This document shows, in pieces, positions 16,579 through 25,833 of a stretch of 55,701 nucleotides of DNA (position 1 is the first letter of the stretch; each line of letters starts with the position of its first letter). The stretch spans positions 19,686 to 75,386 of the forward strand of contig JAUJMV010000014.1 of assembly GCA_030446685.1 (NCBI GenBank). The letters run 5' to 3'. The position numbers and the translations under genes are program-made. Under the pieces are notes generated by a model, which worked only from the letters and a program-made list of their open reading frames with translations, was not told where the DNA came from and did not search any database. This stretch comes from Thermomicrobiales bacterium. GTDB taxonomy: Bacteria; Chloroflexota; Chloroflexia; Thermomicrobiales; CADCWN01.

Positions 16579-17964
16579 ATGACCGCGCGGCGGCCGAACG
16601 TGATCCTGATCCTGGTCGACGACATGGGCTACGGCGACTCGGGATCCTTCGGCGACGGTTCGCCCCAGACGCCGGCGCTGGACGGCCTGGTCGCCGAGGG
16701 CGTCTGCCTGACACAGCACTACTCGGCGTCGGCCGTCTGCGCCCCGGCCCGCGCGGCCCTGCTGACCGGACGCTACCCCCACCGCACCGGCGCGATCGAC
16801 ACGCTGGAGGGGCGCGGGCTGGATCGCCTGGCGCTGCGCGAGGTCACGCTCGCGGACCGTTTCCGCGCGGCGGGCTACGCGACGGGGCTGATCGGCAAGT
16901 GGCACCTCGGCGCGCTCGACCCGCGCTACCATCCCAACGCGCGCGGCTTCGACGAGTTCGCCGGCTTCCGCGGCGGCTGGAGCGACTACTACCGGTGGCG
17001 GCTCGACTACAACGGCGCGTCCCGCCCGACCGACGGGCGCTACCTGACCGACGTCTTCACCGGGGAGGCGGTGGAGTTCCTGCGGCGGCACCAGCGGGGG
17101 CCGTTCTTCCTGCATCTGGCCTACAACGCGCCCCACTTCCCCATCCAGGCGCCGGAGGAGGACGTGGCCCCCTTCCGCGAGACCGGCCGCTTCGGCGACG
17201 CGCTGGCGGTCCTCTACGGGATGATCCGGCGGCTGGACGCGGGGGTGGGGCGCCTGCTGGAGGAGGTGGACCGGCTCGGCCTGCGCGAGGACACGATCGT
17301 CCTCTTCACCAGCGACAACGGGCCACAGTTCGGCCTCGCCGGCGACGATTCGCTCCGACGCTTCAACGCGGGCTTCCGCGGGCAGAAGGGCACGGTCTTC
17401 GAGGGGGGCATCCGGGTGCCGGCGATCCTCCGCTGGCCCGCCGGGCTCGACGGCGGGCGGCGGCTCGACGCGGTCGTCCACTTCGCGGACTGGCTGCCGA
17501 CGCTGCTGACGATGGCGGGGTTGCCCACGCCGGCCGCGCCGCCCCTCGACGGGCGGAACGCCCTGCCCCTGCTGCGGGGTGAGCCGGACGAGTCGCCGCC
17601 GCGGCGGTTCTGGCAGTGGAACCGTTACACGCCGCTGGTCGAGTGCAACGCGGCGATGCGCGACGGGCCGTGGAAACTGGTGCGCCCGGCGATCCGCGAG
17701 GCGCTGCGGGTCGCGCCCGAAGATCTGGAGATGGACCACCGGCTCAAGTACGAGCCGGACGCCTTCGCCGACATCCGCCGCGGCCCGGAGCCGCCGCGCG
17801 ACGTGCCGCCCCCGCCGCCGCCGCTCCTCTTCAACCTGGCCGACGACCCGTTCGAGGAGCGCGACCTGGCCGTCGCGCGGCCGGAACAGGCGGCGGCGAT
17901 GCTGCGGGCGCTGGAAGGGTGGTTCGCGGAGGTCGAGGCCAACCGCGCGAGCATCAGCGACTGA
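16579..17964 (+). CDS. Arylsulfatase-type sulfatase
   Basis: 461-residue sulfatase of a different branch from its neighbours. The N-terminus RPNVILILVDDMGYGDSGSF carries the Asp-Asp pair of classical arylsulfatases. The formylglycine motif is C54-A-P-A-R-A-A-L-L-T-G-R, with Ala in place of Ser. GKWHLG and the metal motif SDNGPQFG (Asn in place of His) follow. Tyr-rich YYRWRLDYNG at about 138-148 and a Pro run near residue 410 are distinctive. No signal peptide or lipobox is visible, unusual for arylsulfatases that attack extracellular glycans. ATG 16579 has GAGGGAGAA upstream, after the repeat at 16416-16559. Last sulfatase before the CdaR-type regulator. Confidence 0.92.
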   Translation: MTARRPNVILILVDDMGYGDSGSFGDGSPQTPALDGLVAEGVCLTQHYSASAVCAPARAALLTGRYPHRTGAIDTLEGRGLDRLALREVTLADRFRAAGYATGLIGKWHLGALDPRYHPNARGFDEFAGFRGGWSDYYRWRLDYNGASRPTDGRYLTDVFTGEAVEFLRRHQRGPFFLHLAYNAPHFPIQAPEEDVAPFRETGRFGDALAVLYGMIRRLDAGVGRLLEEVDRLGLREDTIVLFTSDNGPQFGLAGDDSLRRFNAGFRGQKGTVFEGGIRVPAILRWPAGLDGGRRLDAVVHFADWLPTLLTMAGLPTPAAPPLDGRNALPLLRGEPDESPPRRFWQWNRYTPLVECNAAMRDGPWKLVRPAIREALRVAPEDLEMDHRLKYEPDAFADIRRGPEPPRDVPPPPPPLLFNLADDPFEERDLAVARPEQAAAMLRALEGWFAEVEANRASISD

Positions 17965-18046
17965 TCGCCTACCCGAAAGCGAGGGGACGCAAATGCAGAT
18001 CGGGGGCTTCGCGCCGGGCGCGGGACCGGCGAGGCATTTCGCCATC

Positions 18047-18061
18047 TGGCACGAGTTATGC
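18047..18061 (+). promoter_or_regulatory. Possible sigma-54-like -24/-12 site
   Basis: TGGCACG-N4-ATGC keeps the GG-N10-GC geometry of sigma-54 promoters and lies about 150 bases before the regulator start. The -12 element is ATGC, not TTGC, so a chance match is quite possible. Confidence 0.25.
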
Positions 18062-18213
18062 GAAAGTGAGCACCGACGGTGTCCCGCAAGGGAATAGTTG
18101 TCGTTCTTATGCGGCTCGCGGCAGGAGGGCGAGGCAGGACGCGGGAGACCAGTTCACAAGCGGTGACCGAGGCCGGCACCGAATGCGTCGGTTCGGGAAC
18201 GGAGGGGGTGCGT

Positions 18214-19422
18214 TTGACGATCACGACCGCGAACTACCAGCAGGTCGCCGACGCGCTCGCCGCGCGCACGGCGGAACTGCTCGGCACCCCGGTCCTGGTC
18301 ACCGACGGGCGCGGCATCATCGTGGCCGGCAGCGAGGCGCGGGCGATCGGCCTGCCCGCCGACCTGGCGCGCGGCATTCTGCCGCCGGAGTGCCTGCGGG
18401 TGCCGCTCCAGCTTGAGGCGCAGGCGGGCGAGGTGATCGTCGCCGCGCCGCCCGACGGCGAGGCGCTGCCGCCCCGGCTGGCGCAGGTGATCGTCGAGCT
18501 GGTGATCAGCCAGACGGCGATCGTCAACCGGCTGCCGAACCAGCACGAGTTGAAGAACAAGTTCATCTACGATCTGCTGCACGGGCTGATCGGCGACGAA
18601 GCGACGATCCTGCGCGAGGCGAAGGTGCTGGGGATGGATCTGGCGCCGCCGCGCGCCGTGATCCTGATCGACGCCGCGGACTACATCCTCCGTGCCGGGC
18701 GCTCCGCGAGCGGGCGGACGGCGACCGACGCGCAGATCCGGCGGCAGACGCAGCTCCTGATCGGCTCGATCGTCAGCTTCTTCAAGCTGCCGAACGACAC
18801 AATTTGCGCCCACCTCGGCGGCGGCGAGGTGGCCGTGCTGAAGGCGAGCAACACGCACAACCTGGCGCTCTGGGCCGACGACGACGGGAGTCCGGAGGGG
18901 TCCAGCTCCTCCTGGGCCAACCTGACCGCGCTGAAGCGCGCCAGCGACGCCCTCCTCGCCCGCCTGCGCGGCGACACCGGCGCGGCGCTCAACATCGGCA
19001 TCGGCCGGCACCACCCAGGCCTGCGCGGGCTGGCGCGCTCGTACCAGGACGCCCGCGCCGCGCTCTCGCTCGGGCGCTGGTTCCAGGGGCAGAACCGGGT
19101 CCACTGCCTCGACGGGCTCGGGATCGCGGCCTTCGTGGGGATCGCCGACGAGCGCACGAAGATCGACCTGGCGACCCACCTGCTCAGCCCGCTCGACCAC
19201 GAGCCCGAACTCCTGCACACGCTGGAGGCGTTCTTCGCGGAGGACTGTTACCCGTCCGCCGCCGCCGCCCGGCTGGCGATCCACCGGAATACGCTCGGCT
19301 ACCGGCTCGACAAGATCACCTCGCTGGCCGGGCTCGATCCGCGGCGCTTCGACGACGCGGTGCAGATCCGCCTCGCGCTCGTCCTCCGCTCCCTCCACAC
19401 CCGGCAAACCGCCGCCATCTAA
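18214..19422 (+). CDS. cdaR: CdaR/PucR-family transcriptional regulator
   Basis: About 402 residues. The N-terminal sugar-diacid-recognition domain (residues about 5-135) begins ITTANYQQVADALAARTAEL and contains VLVTDGRGIIVAGSE. A GGDEF-like middle follows (about 150-320). A PucR-type C-terminal helix-turn-helix (about 340-395) includes AAAARLAIHRNTLGYRLDKI. Such proteins activate genes for sugar acids such as glucarate or glycerate. TTG 18214 is chosen because GGAGGG lies 7 bases upstream and the domain starts there; GTG 18208 and GTG 18079 are alternatives. Directly after seven sulfatase genes, it is the obvious candidate to control them, perhaps sensing a uronate or aldarate released from sulfated glycans. 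That link is inference. Confidence 0.85.
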   Translation: MTITTANYQQVADALAARTAELLGTPVLVTDGRGIIVAGSEARAIGLPADLARGILPPECLRVPLQLEAQAGEVIVAAPPDGEALPPRLAQVIVELVISQTAIVNRLPNQHELKNKFIYDLLHGLIGDEATILREAKVLGMDLAPPRAVILIDAADYILRAGRSASGRTATDAQIRRQTQLLIGSIVSFFKLPNDTICAHLGGGEVAVLKASNTHNLALWADDDGSPEGSSSSWANLTALKRASDALLARLRGDTGAALNIGIGRHHPGLRGLARSYQDARAALSLGRWFQGQNRVHCLDGLGIAAFVGIADERTKIDLATHLLSPLDHEPELLHTLEAFFAEDCYPSAAAARLAIHRNTLGYRLDKITSLAGLDPRRFDDAVQIRLALVLRSLHTRQTAAI

Positions 19423-19832
19423 CGGGGAATCAGCGCCCCTGTCCGGCTTTCGACAGCAATCCACCCGACCCTATGGAACCATGGGGTTCCCCTTCCCGGC
19501 TCGCCCGCGCCATCCACCGGCCGTCGAGGCCGATCGGCAGGCGTGCAAGCCCCTCGTTCGGCCACCTGGCCAACGCCTGATTCCGCCGCCCGCCGCCGCC
19601 CGAGACACGGCTGCCTCAGTTGTGCAAATGCCCAACTGTCGAACCGGCAAGGCTTCTTCTTTTCGGGCATCTGCCCGATGCTCCGCATACGGACGCGCTG
19701 TAGCATTAGAAAACGTGCTGTCGCCTCCGGGGGCAGATAGCGCGGATCGTGACACAGTCGCGGCGATCGAAGGAAGTGAAGGCATGATCGAGGCAGGGGC
19801 CGGGCGCCGGCGCGGGCCGTCGGGCGCGACCG
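19423..19832. other. Gene-free stretch before the heptose operon
   Basis: This stretch shows no credible open frame on either strand. It has more A/T than its surroundings around 19620-19790, so the operon promoter is probably here, but I cannot point to a convincing -35/-10 pair. A small GGTTCC/GGAACC palindrome lies near 19480. Confidence 0.4.
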
Positions 19833-20535
19833 ATGAACGACCGGGCGCTCTTTCTCGACCGGGACGGCACGCTGGTCCACCCGCGGCATTACCCCTCGCG
19901 CCCCGCCGACCTGATCCTGTTCGAGGGGATCGGCGACGAGTTGCGCGCGCTTACAAGGGGCCGGCTTCCGGCTGGTGGTGATCACCAACCAGTCGGGATC
20001 GCGCGCGGCTACTTCACGGCGGGCGACCTGGAGCGGATGCACGAGCACCTGCGGCGCGAGCTGGCGCGGTTCGGCGTCCGCCTCGACGGCATCTACCACT
20101 GCCCGCACCACCCCGAGGGGACGATCCCGGAACTGGCGGTGCGCTGCGCCTGCCGCAAGCCGCAACCCGGCATGCTGCGCCGGGCCGCCGGCGACCTCGC
20201 CCTCGACCTCGGGCGCTCCTGGTTCGTCGGCGACATCCTCGACGACTGCGAGGCGGGCAACCGGGCCGGCTGCCGCACGGTGCTGGTCGATCTCGGGACA
20301 GAGTCGCCGCCGGCCGCCCCCTCCGCCGGCCGCGCTTCGTCGCGCGCGACACGCTGCACGCGCTCCGCATCATCCGCGCGGTCGAGGGGCTCGACCCGCC
20401 GCCGACCTGGACTATCGCCCGGCGCGCTGGGGCGAGTCCGCGTCCGAGCCGGCCGAGCACGATCCCCATGCCGCACGCCGCGGCCCGCGGGTTATCCCCG
20501 GCGGGGGACGCCGCACTGGCAAGGGGGAGCGATGA
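19833..20535 (+). pseudogene. gmhB: GmhB-like HAD heptose bisphosphate phosphatase, frameshifted
   Basis: HAD-family phosphatase expected to remove the C7 phosphate of heptose 1,7-bisphosphate. It begins MNDRALFLDRDGTLVHPRHY with the catalytic D-x-D-G-T. It then changes frame for LQGAGFRLVVITNQSG, returns for IARGYFTAGDLERMHEHL, and shows the GmhB zinc loop C-P-H-H-P-E...C-A-C-R-K-P-Q-P-G-M-L and VGDILDDCEAGNRAG. A further shift gives RFVARDTLHALRIIRAV, and another the end at TGA 20533-20535. That TGA overlaps the next ATG (20532) by four bases. The second break is explained by one missing G in TCGGGATC. Sequence error or decay are both possible. Confidence 0.75.
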
Positions 20536-22067
20536 CCTCGGCGACCGACCTGGTCCGGCGCTTCCGGGGGCTGCGCGTGCTGGTCATCGGGGACGCGATG
20601 CTCGACAGCTATCCTGGAGGGGACCGCCGCGCGGCTGTGCAGCGAGGGGCCGGTCCCGGTCGTCCGCAAGACGGCGGAGGCGCGCGCCCCCGGCGGCGCG
20701 GCGAACGCCGCCGCCAACCTGAGCGCGCTCGGCGCCGACGTGGCCTTCCTCGGCATCGTCGGGCGCGACCCCGCCGGGCAGATCCTCCGCGCGCGGCGCT
20801 GCGCGAGCGGGGGTGGACGACCGCTGGCTGGTGGAGGACGAGAGCGCCGGCACGCTGCACAAGCTGCGGGTGCTGGCCGACGACCAGTACGTGGTCCGCT
20901 TCGATGAGGGGGGCGGGCTGCGCGGCCGGACGGCGGGTTCTCGCCCGCCGCCGGGCGCCGCCTGCTCGCCGCCCTCGACGACGCCTTCGCCGGGCGCGAC
21001 CTGGTGGTCGTGTCCGACTACGGCTACGGCACGGCCTCGGACGCCGCGCTCGGCCGTCTGCGCGAACTGCGCGCGGCGCGGCCCCGCCCGCTGGTGGTCG
21101 ACGCCAAGGAGATCGCGCCGCTACGCGGACGCCGGCGCGACGATCGTCACGCCGAACCTGCTGGAAGCGCGGCTGGCGGTCGAACCGGGGCAGGCCGCGA
21201 CCGCGCCCGGCCGGCTCGACCTCGCGGCCGTCGAGCGGGTCGGGCGGGGGCTGCTGGCGCTGCTCGACGCCGAGCACGCCGCGATTACCCTCGCCGCGGA
21301 CGGCGTGCTGCTGCTCGATCGCGCGGGCGCCGCCCGGCACCTGCCGGCGCACCCGGTGGCCCAGGCCAACGACGTCGGGGCGGGCGACTCGTTCACGGCG
21401 GCGCTGGCCCTCGCCCTCGCCGCCGGGGCGGAGGTCGAGGAGGCGGCGCGGATCGGCATCGACGCGGCCGGCATCGCGGTCACCAAGCGGCGGACGGCGG
21501 TCGTGACCGCGCGCGCGAGCTGCTCCAGCGGGTGGGGCTGCGCGAGTGGGCCGCAGGGGGCGCGGCCGACGCTGGCCGAGCTGGCGGCGCGGCTGGACGC
21601 GGAGCGCCGCGCGGGGCGGACGATCGTCTTCACCAACGGCTGCTTCGACATCCTCCACGCCGGCCACGTCCAACTGCTGCGCCAGGCCCGCGCGCTCGGC
21701 GACCTCCTCGTCGTCGGCGTCAACAGCGACCGCGGCGTGCGCCGCCTGAAGGGCCCGCGCCGGCCGATCAACCACGAGCGCGACCGGCTGGCGCTCGTCG
21801 CCGCGCTCGACCCGGTCGACCACGCGATCCTCTTCGACGAGGACCAGCCGAGCGACCTGATCCGCGCGCTGCGCCCGCACATCCACGTCAAGGGCGGCGA
21901 CTACGCCGGCGAGGCGCTGCCGGAGGCCGCCGCCGTGCGCGAGGTCGGCGGGCGGATGGCGATCCTCCCGCTCGTCGGCGGCCTGAGCACCACCGGCCTG
22001 ATCGATCGCGTCCTCGCCCTGTCGCGCCCTCGAGGGTCGACGAGGGCGGAGGGCGAGGGCCGAGTGA
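20532..22067 (+). pseudogene. hldE: HldE-like bifunctional heptose kinase/adenylyltransferase, frameshifted
   Basis: Reconstructs to a HldE (RfaE) protein. The ribokinase-type domain runs from RGLRVLVIGDAMLDSY through APGGAANAAANL to NDVGAGDSFTAAL. The cytidylyltransferase-like domain has TIVFTNGCFDILHAGHVQLL (HxGH motif) and HVKGGDY. It would phosphorylate heptose 7-phosphate at C1 and later transfer AMP. At least seven frame changes are needed, for example an extra C in CTATCCTGGAG and a missing G in GAGCGGGGGTGG. The expected end is TGA 22065-22067 overlapping the next GTG. In the present sequence the adenylyltransferase frame runs on into the next gene through a CGAGGG-rich linker. Confidence 0.78.
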
Positions 22068-23373
22068 CGACCCGTCAGCACGCGGCGGGGACGGGCGATG
22101 ATTGGCAGTGGCGCGCGGCGCGGCGCATCCTCGCCGTGCGCCTCGACAACCTGGGCGACGTGCTGGTGACGACGCCGGCGCTCCACGCGATCAAGGCGTC
22201 GCTGCCGGACGCGCACCTCACCCTGCTGGCGAGCCCGGTCGGCGCGCAGGTCGGCCGGCTCAACCCCGATCTCGACGGCGTGATCGCCTACCAGGCGCCG
22301 TGGATGGACCCCTGGCGCCGGTTGCCGCAGGACAGCGCGCGGGAGCAGCGGATGATCGCGACGATCCGCGCCGGCCGGTTCGACGGCGCGATCATCTTCG
22401 GGTCGTTCCGCCAGAGCCCGCTGCCGGCGGCGTACCTCTGCTACCTGGCCGGCATCCCGCGCGCGCCGCCGCCTCGATCGACGGCCCCGGCTCGCTGCTG
22501 ACGACCCGGCACAAGCACCCCGAGCGGATGATGCACGAGGTCGAGCGCGGCCTCGATCTGGTCGGCGCGCTCGGCCTCGGCACCGACGAGCGCGACCTGG
22601 TCCTGCGGGTGCCGGACGAGGCGCGGGCGGGCGCGCATGCCGCGCGGGCCTGGCGCAGGCGCGGGCCCGGCCCCCCAACTTTGGGGGAGCAGGACCGGGG
22701 CCAGCCGGGCGCCTCTCCGGGAGGCTGGGGCGCTGCGGCGGTCCTCTCCCCCCGGGGGCCGCACGCCCGCTGGTGGTCATCCACCCCGGCTGCACGATGC
22801 CGGCGCGCACCTACCCCTGGGAGGAGTACGCGGCGGTGGCGGACCGGCTGGTCGCGCGGCTGGGGGCGACGGTCGTGCTGACCGGCGCGGCGGACGAGCG
22901 CGGGAGCTGGTCGGGCGCATCCAGGAGCGGCTGCGCCCGGAGACGCGGCGGGCGACGCACGCCTGCGCCGGCACGCTGCCCTTCCCCGAGTTCTGCGCGC
23001 TGATCGAGGCCGCCGACCTGACGGTCACCAACAACACCGGGCCGATGCACGTCGCGGCGGCCGTCAAGACGCCGGTCGTCGCGCTCTTCGCGCTGACCAA
23101 CCCGCCGGAGCAGTGGGGGCCGTGGCAGGCGCCGCACCACCTCCTCTACCACGACGTCCCCTGCCGCATCTGCTACAGCCGCGTCTGCCCCTACGGCCAC
23201 GAGTGCCTGCGCCTGGTCACGCCGGACGACGTCGTGGCGGCCGCGGCGGAGCTGCTGGGGACCGGCGCTGGCGGACGGGGCGGACGGAGGCGCTGCCCCA
23301 GGTCCTCCACCATCGACGTCGCTCGCACCCGGCGACCCAGCACTCGGAGCGCGGCACTGGGGCGGAGCGATGA
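22064..23373 (+). pseudogene. GT9-family (ADP-heptose:LPS heptosyltransferase-like) glycosyltransferase 1, frameshifted
   Basis: GT-B glycosyltransferase of family 9. The N-terminal Rossmann domain has RRILAVRLDNLGDVLVTTPALHAIK. After a frame change comes SIDGPGSLLTTRHKHPERMMHEVERG. The C-terminal domain has VVIHPGCTMPARTYPWEEYAAVADRL, TVTNNTGPMHVAAAVKTPVVALF and a cysteine-rich CRICYSRVCPYGHECL end. The GTG start overlaps the HldE stop, and TGA 23371-23373 overlaps the next ATG, so translation is coupled. Between the two domains, where a short linker is expected, lies about 100 bases of foreign repeat (22668-22765). Donor and acceptor sugars are unknown; ADP- or GDP-heptose is likely from the neighbours. 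Confidence 0.72.
22668..22765. repeat. Repeat inserted in the GT9 interdomain linker
   Basis: Begins with the palindrome CCCCCAA-CT-TTGGGGG (22672-22687), followed by GC-rich inverted segments. It lies exactly between the two Rossmann domains of the enzyme, just before the V-V-I-H-P-G strand, and replaces a linker only a few residues long in relatives. Confidence 0.55.
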
Positions 23374-24496
23374 GCGGCTGGCGGCGAGGCCCGGAACATC
23401 CTGGCGGTGCGGCTGGACAACCTCGGCGATGTCGTCATGCTCGGGCCGGCGCTGCGCGCGGTGAAGGAGACCTCGCCGGGGGCGCGGCTGACGCTGCTGG
23501 CGAGCACGGCGGCGCCGCGGCCGCGCCGCTGCTCCCCTGGATCGACGACGTGATCGGGTGGCGGTCGATCTGGCAGGACCTGGGGCCGCTGCCGTTCGAC
23601 CCGGCGCGCGAGCGCGCGCTGATCGCCGACCTGGCCGGGCGCGCGTTCGACGCGGCGCTGATCTTCACCTCCTTCAGCCAGACGCCGCACGCCCCCGGCT
23701 ACGTCTGCTACCTGGCCGGCATCCCGCTGCGCGCCGGGGAGTCGAAGGAGTTCGGCGGCGCGGTCCTGACGACCGAGCTGCGGGGCGCCCCGGACGACCT
23801 GCACCAGGTCGAGCGCAACCTGCGGCTGGTCGAGAGCCTGGGCTTCGTCGCGCGCGACCGGCGGCTGGCGGTCGCGATCCCGGAGGAGGCGCGCGCCGCC
23901 GCCCCGCGCCTGCTGACCGGCGCCGGCCTCGACCCCGATCGCCGTTCGTCCTGCTCCACCCCGGCGCCAGCGCCCGCGCGCGGCGCTACCCGGCGGAGCG
24001 GTGCGGCGCGGTCGCGCGCGACCTGATCGCGCGCGGCTGGCCGGTCCCTGGTGACCGGGGTCGCGCGCGAGGCGGCCGCCGTGGAGACGGTCGTGGGGGC
24101 GGCGCCGGGGGCGCGCGCCCTCGTCGGGGGGGCGACGCTGGCCGAGTACGCCGCGATCGTCGAGCGCGCCGCGCTGGTGATCTGCGGCAACACCCTGCCG
24201 ATGCACCTGGCCGACGCGACCGGGACGCCGGTCCTCGTCCTCTACTCCGGCACCGACTACGAGGAGCAGTGGCGCCCGCGCGCGACCCGCTCCCGCCTCC
24301 TCCGCCGGCCCACGCCGTGCCACCCCTGCTATCTCTTCGACTGCCCGATCGGCCAGCCCTGCCTCGACATCCCGCCGGAGGAGGTCGTCGCCGCGGCCGA
24401 ACGGTTGTTGGCGACCGGATTGCGGATTGCGGATTGCGGATTGGCCCAACGGCAGCGGCGCCCGCGGCTCCCGCCGCGTGGGATCGGGCGCGATGA
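23370..24496 (+). pseudogene. GT9-family glycosyltransferase 2, frameshifted
   Basis: Second GT9 paralogue. ATG 23370 overlaps the previous stop. Reconstructed order: NILAVRLDNLGDVVMLGPALRAVKE; then, after a frame change, PLLPWIDDVIGWRSIWQDLG, IFTSFSQTPHAPGYVCYLAGIP and LTTELRGAPDDLHQVERNLRLVE; then FVLLHPGASARARRYPAERC, VICGNTLPMHLADATGTPVL and CHPCYLFDCPIGQPCLDIPPEEV. At least three shifts are needed. The linker before F-V-L-L-H-P-G is short and clean here, but the C-terminus runs into a GGATTGC tandem repeat (24419-24448). TGA 24494-24496 overlaps the next ATG at 24493. Confidence 0.72.
24419..24448. repeat. GGATTGC tandem array at a GT9 C-terminus
   Basis: Four consecutive GGATTGC units run from 24419. 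Translated, they give RIADCGLRI at the end of the upstream enzyme. The reverse complement of the same unit (GCAATCC) forms the arrays at 25053-25090 and 26399-26436. Confidence 0.75.
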
Positions 24497-25615
24497 CGCG
24501 ACGCCCTGCACGATGCCGCGGCGCATCGCGATCTTCCGGGCGCTCTTCCTGGGCGATCTGCTCTGCACGACCCCGGCGTTGCGCGCGCTCCGCGCCGTTT
24601 CCCAGGGCCGAGATCACCCTGATCGGGCTGCCGTGGGCGCGCGAGATCGTTGAGCGGCTGCCCGACCTCGACCGGTTCGAGCCGTTCCCCGGCTACGACG
24701 GGATCATGGAGACGCCCTACGGCCCGCGCGGACCGAGGCCTTCTTCGCGGCGGCGCGCGCCAGGGGCTACGATCTCGCGCTGCAGATGCACGGTGCCGGC
24801 GAGGTGAGCAACGGCTTCGTCGCCGCCCTGGGCGCGCGCGTGACCTCGGCTACCGGCGCGAGGGCGACGACCGGCTGACGCTGAGCCTGCCCTACGACTT
24901 CGAGGAGCACGAAGTCCGCCGCTGGCTGCGGCTCGTCGCGCCCCGTCGGCGCCCCCACCGACGACACGCGCCTCGACTTCCCGATCGCCGCCGCCGAACA
25001 CGCGCGCGCCGCCGCGCTCCTCGCCGCCACGCCGGCACCACCGGTTCCGCTGAATCCGCAATCCGCAATCGGCAATCCGCAATCCGCATTGGGTTGCATC
25101 CGGGCGCGAAAGATCCGGCGCGGCGCTGGCCGGCCGCCCGTTTCGCGGCGCTCGCCGACGCGCTGGCCGACCGCCACGGCGCGCGCGTCGTGCTGACCGG
25201 CGGCGCCGGCGAGCGGGCGATCACCGCGGCGGTGCGCGGGGCGATGCGCGCCCCGCCCTCGACCTCGCCGGCGCGACCGACCTGGGATCGTTCGCGGCGG
25301 TCCTGGCCCGGCTCGATCTCCTGGTGACGAACGACACCGGCGCCTCGCACCTCGCCGCCGCGGCGACCGGCACGCCGAGCGTCGTCCTCTTCGGCCCCTC
25401 CCGCCCGGCGGAGTGGGCGCCGCTCGACCGGGGGCGCCACCGCGCGGTCGATGCCCTCGCGCTGGCCGGGCCGGGGGCGACCCCGCGACGGCCCTGCGCG
25501 ACCTCCCAGTCGAGCCGGTCCTCGCCGCCTGCGCCGCCGCGCTCGACGCGCGCCCGCGACGTGTGGCCCGCGCCCCTCGACCTGCGACCCGCGCCCCGTC
25601 CACGCGGAGGACTGA
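24493..25615 (+). pseudogene. GT9-family glycosyltransferase 3, decayed duplicate of the gene at 25834
   Basis: Upstream member of the tandem duplication. Blocks RRIAIFRALFLGDLLCTTPALRAL, EIVERLPDLDRFEPFPGYDG, SLPYDFEEHEVRRWLRL and IGLHPGAKDPARRWP are all present but lie in different frames. One break is the loss of a G in CCCAGGGCCGAG relative to CCCAGGGGCGGAG in the intact copy. The interdomain linker holds a GCAATCC array as in the other copy. The stop TGA 25613-25615 overlaps the ATG of the truncated GT4 fragment, as in the downstream unit. Confidence 0.75.
25053..25090. repeat. GCAATCC tandem array in GT9 copy 3 linker
   Basis: Five units of AATCCGC (one with a base change) stand immediately before the codons for I-G-L-H-P-G, at the junction of the two GT-B domains. 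Same position and sequence type as 26399-26436. Confidence 0.8.
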
Positions 25616-25833
25616 TGCGCCGCTTGAAGATCCTGACCTGGCACATCCACGGCAGCTACCTCAACGCCCTGGCGCAGGTCGAGCACGACTGGTACCTGCC
25701 GGTGCAAGCGGACACGGCCGGGGGTACGGCGGGCGCGGCGGCCCCGACTCGACGCTCCCCCCTCATGCGCGAGGTGCCGGCGGAGCGCGTGCGCGACCTC
25801 GACCTCGACCTCGTCCAGTGGGGGAGGGGCGCG
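25615..25833 (+). pseudogene. Truncated 5' fragment of a GT4-like gene
   Basis: Encodes MRRLKILTWHIHGSYLNALA and about 45 further residues up to RVRDLDLDLV, matching the start of the gene at 26961, then breaks off at the duplication boundary. No stop follows: the frame continues into the intact GT9 gene at 25834, so the present sequence could make a chimera of this fragment plus the whole GT9 enzyme (25615-26961). A middle segment (TAGGTAGAAAPTRR) is frameshifted relative to the full gene. Confidence 0.7.

Noticed and set aside
20813-22501. Natural HldE-GT9 fusion protein suggested by one open frame
   Set aside because: HldE is broken by many indels, and an overlapping TGA/GTG at 22064-22067 fits the coupling pattern of the rest of the operon. 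The open frame most likely results from a lost base in the CGAGGG-rich linker.
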